From: Pseudomonas entomophila
GTDB taxonomy: Bacteria > Pseudomonadota > Gammaproteobacteria > Pseudomonadales > Pseudomonadaceae
Assembly: GCF_029478665.1 (NCBI RefSeq)
Contig: NZ_JARPQB010000048.1
Coordinates: 1-42,741 of the forward strand
Length of the DNA stretch: 42,741 bases
Direction: 5' to 3'
Below are positions 36,906 through 42,741 of this stretch, piece by piece. The first letter of the stretch is position 1. Every line of letters starts with the position of its first letter. The position numbers and the translations under genes are program-made. The notes under the pieces are model-generated. The model was not told the origin of the DNA and searched no databases. It worked only from the letters and a program-made list of their open reading frames with translations.

Positions 36906-39900
36906 ATGAAGAATTTTTTCAAGAAAGTAGGCGCCTTCCTCGCCAAGACCTGGGTCTGGAGCCTGCTGCTGGTGCTGGCCCTGGCCTTGCTGGTGTGGTT
37001 CGCCGGGCCGCTGCTGGCGGTGGCCGACAACAAGTTCTGGGAAGACGCCGCGGCGCGCCTGCTGACCATCAGCGTGCTGTTCCTGCTGTGGGGCCTGTGG
37101 ATGGTGTTCGCCAGCTGGCGCGCCAACAACCGCAAGCAGGCGGAGCTGGAGAGCGAGGACGGCCGCGAACGCCTGGAGCGTGAAGAGCGCAAGGAAGAGG
37201 AGGGCAAGGAGATCAAGGCCCGCTTCAAGCATGCCTTGTCCACCCTCAAGCATTCGAGCCTCTACGGTGGCCGCAGCGAACGCTGGCGCCGTGACTTGCC
37301 CTGGTACCTGGTGCTCGGCCCGCAGGGCGCGGGCAAGACCAGCCTGATCGACCATTCGGGCCTGGAGTTCCCGATCAACGCGCTGGAGCGCAAGCTCGCC
37401 CGTGATCCGTCCAATGGCGATTTCTGCGACTTCTACTTCGCCGAACAGGCCGTGCTGGTGGATACCGCCGGGCGCTTCCTCAACCAGTCCGACAGCGAGA
37501 TCGACGGCAGCGCCTGGCGGGTGATGCTCGACCAACTGCGCCTGCGCCGGCGCAACCGCCCGCTCAATGGCGTGGTGGTCACCGTGCCGCTGGACACGCT
37601 GCTCGGCGGCGAGGCCGCGGTCAACGATCTGGCGCAGAAAGTCCGCTCGCGCCTGCAGGAGCTGCGCCAGCGCCTGCACGTCGAGGTGCCGGTGTACCTG
37701 GTGCTGAGCAAGACCGACCGCCTGCAGGGTTTCGACGCCTTCTTCGACCAGCAGTCGCGCGAAGAGAACGAACAGGTGTTCGGCATCACCTTCGGCAAGG
37801 GCCAGAACGGCGCCGATACCGAGCTGCTGGCCAAGGAATTCCAGGGCCTGCTGCAACGCCTCGGTGACCAGGTCACCCAGCGCATGCACCACGAGCGCAA
37901 CACCCTGCGCCGGGCGCGGATCCTCGACTTCCCGCACCAGCTGGGGCGCATCGGCGACCAGCTGTGCCTGTTCGTCGACGCCGCCTTCACCGGCAACCGC
38001 TACCAGCGCGCCAGCCAGCTGCGCGGCTTCTACCTGACCAGCGCGCCGCACCAGGCGCCGCAGGTGGACAGCGACAATGGCTTCCACCCCGGCCAGCCCG
38101 GGCGTGGCGCGCCGCAGGGGCGCTCGCGTTTCATCCTGCAACTGTTCAGCCGGGTGATCTTCCCCGAGTACGACCTGGCCGGTCTCGACCAGCGCGAACG
38201 CCGGCGCATCCACTGGGGGCAGCGTGCTGTCTACCTGGGCGCCCTCGCGGCGCTGGCACTGTTCGGCGTGCTGTGGGCCGGCAGTTTCTCCGGCAACCAT
38301 GAACGCCTGGAACAGGTGCGCGAGCTGGGCCAGCAATGGCACCGCCAGCACGTCGGCCTGGGCGCCCGCGACGACGCCCTGGCCGCGCTCAAGCCGCTGG
38401 ACACCGCCTGGCAGGCTTCGCGCGTGTTCCCTGAGCGCAGCGATGCTTCGTGGCTGCACCGCGGTGGCCTGTACCAGGGCGTGCCAGCCAACGAAGTGCT
38501 GCAGCCGGCCTACCAGCGCGAGCTGGAAACCCTCCTGCTGCCACGGGTGGCGCAGATGGTCGAAGGGCAGATTCGCGGCAACCTGAAAAGCCGCGAGCGG
38601 CTGCTCAACAGCCTGCGCGCCTACCTGATGCTCGGCATGCCCGACCGCCGTGACCAAGGCTGGCTCAAGGACTGGGTGGCGGCCGGCTGGTCGCAGCAAT
38701 ACCCCGGCAACACTGCCGTGCAGGAGGGCCTGAACGCTCACTTCGGGCGCCTGCTCGAGCAGCCGTTCGCCTACCCGCTCAACGACGCCCTGGTGGCCCA
38801 GGCGCGCCAGGTGCTGCGCGCCGAGTCACTGGCCAGCGTGGTCTACCGGGTATTGCGCGAACAGGCCCGCAGCCTGCCGGAGTACCGCCTGAGCCAGCAG
38901 CTCGGGCCGCAGGCCAGCCAGTTCGTCGGCATCGACTACCCGATCCCCGGCTTCTACACCTCCCAGGGCTACCAGCAGTACTTCTCGGTGCAGGGCGCCA
39001 ACCTGGTCAACGACATCCTGCGCGACAACTGGGTGCTGGGCGAGGGCAGCGGCATCAGCGACATGGACATGCGCCGGCTGATGGTCGAGCTGGAGCAGTT
39101 GTACTTCCGCGACTACGCCAACTACTGGGGCGAGGCGATCAACCAGGTCGGCCTGATCCCGTTCAACGACGCGGGCGAAAGCGCCGACCAGATGTCGGCG
39201 CTGACCGCCGCCAACTCGCCGCTGCTGCTGCTGCTCACCGAGGTGCGTGAGAACACCCGCTTCCCGGTGCTGGCGGAAACCCCGGACGAAGGCAACCAGG
39301 CGGCCGAAGCCGCGGCTGGCAAAGCCGCTGCCAAGAAGCTCGGCAAGGGTGGCGCGGCAGTGGCCGGTGCCGTGGCCGACAAAGCCCGCGACGCCCTGGC
39401 GAAGAAACCGCTGCCGGACACCGCGCGCATGGCCCTGCAACGGCGCTTCGAACCGCTGCACCGGTTGCTCGACGACAACAACGGCCCGGGCCCCGACCTG
39501 GCGCCGACCATGCAGGCGCTCAACGACCTGCAGCAGCAGATGGCCGGCCTGGCCCGTTCCAACCAGGCCGAGGAAGCCTCGTACCAGATGGCCAAGGCGC
39601 GCATGTCGGGCCAGCGCGATGCCCTGAGCAGCCTGCGTAACAGCACCACGCGCCTGCCGCGACCGGTGGCCGGTTGGTTCAACCTGCTGTCCGACGACAT
39701 CTGGCGCATGGTGCTCAACGACACCTACAGCTACCTCAACCAGCGCTACCAGAGCGAGCTGTACAGCTTCTATGGCCGTGCCATCGAGTCGCGCTACCCG
39801 TTCAACGCCCATGGCACCAGCGACGTGGCGATCAGCGACTTCCGCGACTTCTTCAAGGCCCAAGGCGTGGCGGACCGCTTCTTCGACACCTACATGCGCC

Positions 39901-40433
39901 CGTTCGTCAGCGGTGAAGCCGGCACCTTCCGCCTGCGCAGCCTCGATGGCCAGAGCCTGCCGATGGCCAGGGCGTACCTGGAGCAGATGGGCGCGGCCCA
40001 GACCATCCGCCAGAGCTTCTTCGCGCAGAACCCGGAAGAGCCGCAGGTGCAGTTCAAGCTCGAGCCGTACACCCTCGACCCGTCGGTGAGCCGCGCCGAG
40101 TTCCGCTTCGGCGACACGGTGATCGACTACCGTCACGGCCCGATCGTCTCCACCAGCCTGAAGTGGCCGACCGAGGCCCAGGACGGCAACAGCAGCCTGA
40201 CCCTGGAGCAGCTCAACGGCCGCCCCATGGCGCTGGAGAAGAATGGTGGCCCATGGTCGCTGTTCCGCCTGCTCGACCTGATGCAGACCGAGTACCTCAA
40301 GGGCCGCGACACCATGGTGCTCAAGGCCAACGTCGGCGGCATGCGCGCCAATTACCTGCTGACCAGCCAGCGCGCGCCGAACCCGTTCGACATGAACGTA
40401 CTGCGCGGCTTCCGCCTGCCAGGGGAGCTGTGA
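36906..40433 (+). CDS. tssM: Type VI secretion membrane-complex protein TssM (IcmF)
   Basis: TssM (1175 residues) spans the inner membrane and reaches TssJ across the periplasm. ATG 36906 behind AAGGA is chosen; GTG 36888 would add six residues. Two membrane segments lie at about 15-35 and 45-65. The cytoplasmic domain contains an intact Walker A GPQGAGKTS (from 138), and TM3 lies near 438-457 (YLGALAALALFGVLWAGSF). The rest is periplasmic. An Ala/Lys/Gly-rich stretch at about 794-838 looks like a flexible linker. The stop overlaps the stp start by one base. Confidence 0.95.
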   Translation: MKNFFKKVGAFLAKTWVWSLLLVLALALLVWFAGPLLAVADNKFWEDAAARLLTISVLFLLWGLWMVFASWRANNRKQAELESEDGRERLEREERKEEEGKEIKARFKHALSTLKHSSLYGGRSERWRRDLPWYLVLGPQGAGKTSLIDHSGLEFPINALERKLARDPSNGDFCDFYFAEQAVLVDTAGRFLNQSDSEIDGSAWRVMLDQLRLRRRNRPLNGVVVTVPLDTLLGGEAAVNDLAQKVRSRLQELRQRLHVEVPVYLVLSKTDRLQGFDAFFDQQSREENEQVFGITFGKGQNGADTELLAKEFQGLLQRLGDQVTQRMHHERNTLRRARILDFPHQLGRIGDQLCLFVDAAFTGNRYQRASQLRGFYLTSAPHQAPQVDSDNGFHPGQPGRGAPQGRSRFILQLFSRVIFPEYDLAGLDQRERRRIHWGQRAVYLGALAALALFGVLWAGSFSGNHERLEQVRELGQQWHRQHVGLGARDDALAALKPLDTAWQASRVFPERSDASWLHRGGLYQGVPANEVLQPAYQRELETLLLPRVAQMVEGQIRGNLKSRERLLNSLRAYLMLGMPDRRDQGWLKDWVAAGWSQQYPGNTAVQEGLNAHFGRLLEQPFAYPLNDALVAQARQVLRAESLASVVYRVLREQARSLPEYRLSQQLGPQASQFVGIDYPIPGFYTSQGYQQYFSVQGANLVNDILRDNWVLGEGSGISDMDMRRLMVELEQLYFRDYANYWGEAINQVGLIPFNDAGESADQMSALTAANSPLLLLLTEVRENTRFPVLAETPDEGNQAAEAAAGKAAAKKLGKGGAAVAGAVADKARDALAKKPLPDTARMALQRRFEPLHRLLDDNNGPGPDLAPTMQALNDLQQQMAGLARSNQAEEASYQMAKARMSGQRDALSSLRNSTTRLPRPVAGWFNLLSDDIWRMVLNDTYSYLNQRYQSELYSFYGRAIESRYPFNAHGTSDVAISDFRDFFKAQGVADRFFDTYMRPFVSGEAGTFRLRSLDGQSLPMARAYLEQMGAAQTIRQSFFAQNPEEPQVQFKLEPYTLDPSVSRAEFRFGDTVIDYRHGPIVSTSLKWPTEAQDGNSSLTLEQLNGRPMALEKNGGPWSLFRLLDLMQTEYLKGRDTMVLKANVGGMRANYLLTSQRAPNPFDMNVLRGFRLPGEL

Positions 40434-41161
40434 TGCAGCCTGCCACCCCCTGGCGCAGCGCGGCGCGCACCGACCCGGGCAAGGTCCGTGCGCGCAACGA
40501 GGACGCCTTTCTCGATTGCCCGCAGCAGGGGCTGTGGGCAGTGGCCGATGGCATGGGCGGCCACGAGGCTGGCGATGTCGCCAGCCAGATGATCGTCGAG
40601 AGCCTGGCCGAACTGCCGGCCAGCAGCACGTTCGATGAGCGCGTGGTCGCCGTGCGCCAGTGCCTGCACTGGATCAACCGGCGGCTCGGCCAGGAGCTCA
40701 CCGTGAGCGTCGAAGGCCAGGCGCGGATCATCGGCAGCACCGTGGTCACCCTGCTGCTCGAAGGCCGCCGCGGGGCCTGCGTGTGGGCCGGCGACAGCCG
40801 CTGTTATTTATGGCGCGGCCAGCGCCTGTACCAGCTGACCCGCGACCATTCGCTGCAGCAGCAACTGATCGACAAGGAGCGCATGAGCGCCGAGCAGGCC
40901 CGCGAACACCCCTCGGCGCGGGCCTTGACCCGTGCAGTTGGCGCCAGTGCCAGCCTGACCCTGGAAGTGCTGGAATTCGAGGCGTGCCCGGGTGATGTGT
41001 TCCTGCTGTGCAGCGACGGCCTGTACGACGGCGTGGAGAGCGGTGGCCTGGGCCATGCGCTGGACCTGGCCTCGCCCGGCGAAGCCCTGCAACGCCTGTT
41101 CGAAACCGCCCTGGGCGGTTCGGCGAAAGACAACCTGACCGCAGTGGTGATCCACCGATGA
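40433..41161 (+). CDS. stp1: PP2C-type protein phosphatase of the T6SS (Stp/PppA)
   Basis: The phosphatase has 242 residues, MQPATPWRSAARTDPGKVRARNEDAFLDCPQQGLWAVADGMGGHEAGDVAS. PP2C metal-binding motifs are visible: RNEDAF (21-26), VADGMGG with Asp39, AGDSRCYLWR, LLCSDGLYDGV and KDNLTAVVIH. It should remove phosphate from Fha and so oppose the kinase. The start TGATG overlaps the tssM stop; its own stop overlaps the ATG of stk by 4 bases, so phosphatase and kinase are made together. Confidence 0.94.
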   Translation: MQPATPWRSAARTDPGKVRARNEDAFLDCPQQGLWAVADGMGGHEAGDVASQMIVESLAELPASSTFDERVVAVRQCLHWINRRLGQELTVSVEGQARIIGSTVVTLLLEGRRGACVWAGDSRCYLWRGQRLYQLTRDHSLQQQLIDKERMSAEQAREHPSARALTRAVGASASLTLEVLEFEACPGDVFLLCSDGLYDGVESGGLGHALDLASPGEALQRLFETALGGSAKDNLTAVVIHR

Positions 41162-42216
41162 ACCTTGGCAGCGGCGACGCGCTGGATGTGCTTGATGCAC
41201 TCGAGCAGGACAGCGAGTCGACCTATTTCGCATTCAACCAGGCCATCGCGCCCGAGCCCGCCCGCACCGGCAAGGGTCGGCGCAAGCGGCGGGGCAAGGG
41301 GCGGGCACCTGCAACCGCGCAGGCACCGGCCGCCACCCCGGCGCGGGCGCTGCCGCCATTGCCCGACGTGCTCGCCGGGCGCTACCGCCTGGAGCGCCTG
41401 CTCGGCGCGGGCGGCATGGGCCGGGTGTACCGTGCCCGCGACCTGTTGCAGGAGCGCTTCGGCGACCCGCAGCCGCTGCTGGCGCTGAAACTGATGAGCG
41501 ACCAGTTGGCCACCGCCCCGGACGCCAACGCCCTGCTGTTCAACGAGTACGCCCTGACCAGCCGCCTGCGCCACCCCAACCTGGTACGCCTGCAGGGTTT
41601 CGCCGTCGATCCGGAGAGCGACCGTGGCTTCATCACCATGGAGTTGATGCGCGGCACCTCCCTCGACCGGCTGCTCTGCGACCAGCCGATGGGGCTGGCC
41701 TGGGAGCAGGTGCGCGAGATCGCCGTGCCGCTGCTCGATGTGCTCGCCTGCGTGCACGGCCAGGGCGTGGTGCATGGCGACCTCAAGCCTAGCAACGTGA
41801 TGCTCACCGACGACGGCCTGCGCCTGTTCGACTTCGGCCTGGGCATGGCCCTGGAAGGCCCGCTGGCCGGCCTGCCGCACCTGAGCCATGGCCGCTTCGA
41901 GGCCTGGACCCCAGCGTATGCCGCGCCGGAGCTGTTCGAAGGCGGCACCCCGAGCACCGCCAGCGACCTGTATGCGGTGGCTTGCGTGCTGTACGAACTG
42001 GTCACCGGCCGCCACCCGTTCGACCGCGTGCTGTCGCTCAAGGCCCGCGAGCAGGGTCTGCAGCATGCGCTGCGGGTGCCGGAAAACATGCCAGCCAAGG
42101 CCTGGGCGGCGTTGCGCACGGCGCTGACCTTCGACCCCGGGCAACGCAGCATAGGCGCCGCGCAACTGCGCGATGCCTTCGCCGCGCGTGGCTTTTGGTC
42201 GAGATTTGGAAAGTGA
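41158..42216 (+). CDS. stk1: Ser/Thr protein kinase of the T6SS (Stk/PpkA-like, short form)
   Basis: The kinase has 352 residues. After about 70 low-complexity residues (KGRRKRRGKGRAPATAQAPAATPA) comes a Hanks-type kinase domain. Visible parts are the P-loop GAGGMGRV (83-90), Lys111 in LLALKL, the catalytic loop HGDLKPSN with Asp208, DFG at 225-227, and the PE of the APE motif (257-258). The catalytic loop is HGD instead of HRD, so activation-loop control may differ. No membrane helix or periplasmic sensor follows, unlike the long PpkA of the H1 system. It is the last gene of the operon. Confidence 0.94.
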   Translation: MNLGSGDALDVLDALEQDSESTYFAFNQAIAPEPARTGKGRRKRRGKGRAPATAQAPAATPARALPPLPDVLAGRYRLERLLGAGGMGRVYRARDLLQERFGDPQPLLALKLMSDQLATAPDANALLFNEYALTSRLRHPNLVRLQGFAVDPESDRGFITMELMRGTSLDRLLCDQPMGLAWEQVREIAVPLLDVLACVHGQGVVHGDLKPSNVMLTDDGLRLFDFGLGMALEGPLAGLPHLSHGRFEAWTPAYAAPELFEGGTPSTASDLYAVACVLYELVTGRHPFDRVLSLKAREQGLQHALRVPENMPAKAWAALRTALTFDPGQRSIGAAQLRDAFAARGFWSRFGK

Positions 42217-42256
42217 GTGGCCTTCTGTTGGAGCGATTTCATTGTGTTGGCTACAC

Positions 42257-42355
42257 CGGCCTATTCGCCGGCAAAGCCGGCTCCTACAGGTTCGGCGCCG
42301 CTCTTGCGGGCCGCGCGGTCCTTGTAGGAGCCAGCTTCGCTGGCGAAGAGGCCGG
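42257..42355. repeat. Inverted pair of REP elements after stk1
   Basis: The left copy (42257-42290) contains GCCGGC-AAA-GCCGGC (42267-42281) and TCCTACAGG. The inverted right copy (42321-42355) contains GTAGGA and GCCAGC-TTC-GCTGGC (42330-42344). The outer CGGCCT/AGGCCG ends also pair. This is the same family as the pair at 16144-16214. The pair separates the end of the T6SS operon from the hcp control region and could stabilise the 3' end of the long transcript. No classical terminator is visible here. Confidence 0.9.
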
Positions 42356-42412
42356 CTCACTCAACACACCCCTATGGTTTTCACTTTTTAGGTTTTTGAC
42401 TTCTCAGTCAAC

Positions 42413-42430
42413 TGCGCAAGAAGTTGCGCA
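42413..42430. promoter_or_regulatory. Dyad site 1 upstream of hcp
   Basis: TGCGCAA-GAAG-TTGCGCA, a perfect 7-4-7 inverted repeat, about 204 bases before the centre of the sigma54 -12 element. It is a candidate binding site for the enhancer-binding protein of the cluster. Confidence 0.6.
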
Positions 42431-42495
42431 CTCAAATGTGGATAAGTGTGTGGATAGTTCGACGCAGGCCTTGCTATTCGTCATGTACAGCCAAC

Positions 42496-42513
42496 TGCGC
42501 AACTTTTTGCCAC
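42496..42513. promoter_or_regulatory. Dyad site 2 upstream of hcp (degenerate right arm)
   Basis: TGCGCAA-CTTT-TTGCCAC has the same half-site and 4-base spacer as sites 1 and 3, with a right arm matching only in TTGC. It is offset from site 3 by 21 bp, two helical turns. Confidence 0.45.
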
Positions 42514-42516
42514 CAC

Positions 42517-42534
42517 TGCGCAAGAAGTTGCGCA
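42517..42534. promoter_or_regulatory. Dyad site 3 upstream of hcp
   Basis: TGCGCAA-GAAG-TTGCGCA, identical over all 18 bases to site 1. It lies about 100 bases before the sigma54 -12 element, a usual distance for enhancer-binding sites. Confidence 0.6.
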
Positions 42535-42619
42535 ACTTTTGAATGGTTCAACTTGAAAAGAACACCCAAATGGATGCGCTTGCTTTGTAACTATCTGTTT
42601 TAAATAGATAAATAAAAAC

Positions 42620-42635
42620 TGGCACGCCCTTTGTA
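42620..42635 (+). promoter_or_regulatory. Sigma54 (RpoN) promoter of hcp
   Basis: TGGCACGCCCTTTGTA matches the sigma54 consensus TGGCACG-N4-TTGCA at 11 of 12 defined positions; the -12 GC is GT. It is directed at hcp, whose ATG is 71 bases downstream. The 60 bases upstream are AT-rich, which fits DNA bending between enhancer and promoter. Confidence 0.85.
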
Positions 42636-42640
42636 TTACC

Positions 42641-42681
42641 TAGTCGCTCCGAGGTGGCAAATTCCTGCCACCCGGCGACTA
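42641..42681 (+). promoter_or_regulatory. Hairpin in the hcp leader
   Basis: TAGTCGC (42641-42647) pairs with GCGACTA (42675-42681), and inside it GGTGGCA (42653-42659) pairs with TGCCACC (42666-42672) around AATTCC. Transcription from the sigma54 promoter would start near 42646, so the inner stem would lie at the very 5' end of the mRNA. It could protect the hcp mRNA from decay; this is inference. Confidence 0.55.
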
Positions 42682-42705
42682 TTTTCCAAGCAAGGAGAGC
42701 GACAC

Positions 42706-42741
42706 ATGGCAACTCCCGCCTACATGGCCGTCACCGGCGAA
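42706..42741 (+). CDS. hcp: Hcp/TssD tube protein, N-terminal 12 codons (partial)
   Basis: ATG behind a strong AAGGAG (42692-42697, 8-base spacing) opens MATPAYMAVTGE, which fits the N-terminus of Hcp proteins of the H2 type (MAxPAYMxxxG-E). Hcp hexamers form the inner tube that is expelled on sheath contraction. The gene runs beyond the right edge. The call rests on 12 residues plus the T6SS context and the dedicated sigma54 promoter. Confidence 0.8.
   Translation, partial: MATPAYMAVTGE

Noticed and set aside
42411..42540. Repeated TGCGCAA blocks considered as a CRISPR array or phage attachment site.
   Set aside because: Units are 18-base dyads at uneven spacing (83 and 21 bp) with no constant repeat-spacer pattern and no cas genes or integrase; an enhancer is a better fit.

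Overview
The window reads as a Pseudomonas chromosome, most likely of the P. putida/P. entomophila group. Three things suggest this: the unbroken S10-spc-alpha ribosomal protein order, the katA-ferritin-uvrA-MFS-ssb block that follows it in pseudomonads, and inverted pairs of the P. putida-type REP element (core GCCGGC plus TCCTAC) at 16144-16214 and 42257-42355. The species assignment is an inference from memory of gene order.

Region 1 (1-13940) is translation and transcription machinery on the plus strand. It holds the end of tuf, its terminator, a strong promoter and then rpsJ-rplC-rplD-rplW-rplB-rpsS-rplV-rpsC-rplP-rpmC-rpsQ-rplN-rplX-rplE-rpsN, rpsH-rplF-rplR-rpsE-rpmD-rplO-secY-rpmJ and rpsM-rpsK-rpsD-rpoA-rplQ. 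Two gaps (rpsN-rpsH and rpmJ-rpsM) share a design: a GC-rich hairpin whose 3' arm overlaps the -35 box of a sigma70-like promoter, followed by a structured leader. The long cluster is therefore probably relayed through internal promoters.

Region 2 (13941-21432) is housekeeping and stress defence: the catalase katA; a ferritin that keeps all ferroxidase ligands but has lost the haem-binding Met52; uvrA (minus strand, GTG start); a YajR-like MFS transporter divergent from uvrA; and ssb. Strong hairpin terminators separate these units.

Region 3 (21433-42741) is a type VI secretion locus in the order tssA-tssB-tssC-tssE-tssF-tssG-tssH-sfa-orfX-fha-tssJ-tssK-tssL-tssM-stp-stk, followed by the first codons of hcp (tssD) at the right edge. 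This is the order of the P. aeruginosa H2-T6SS (HSI-II) cluster. Genes overlap or lie within a few bases of each other, so it looks like one long operon from the 0.3-0.5 kb control region before tssA. It encodes the sheath (TssB/C), baseplate (TssA/E/F/G/K), membrane complex (TssJ/L/M), recycling ATPase (TssH), a threonine-phosphorylation switch (Stk/Stp/Fha) and its own sigma54 activator (Sfa). No VgrG, PAAR, effector or immunity gene is present here; these probably lie to the right of hcp or elsewhere.

The most interesting structure is the 489-bp region between stk and hcp. It contains a near-perfect sigma54 promoter (11 of 12 consensus positions), preceded by three copies (two perfect) of the dyad TGCGCAA-N4-TTGCGCA, and a leader hairpin. 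Together with the sigma54 activator encoded 11 kb upstream in the same cluster, this suggests a self-contained Sfa/RpoN enhancer-promoter module that controls the tube protein separately from the rest of the machine. I saw no wholly new gene system in the window.
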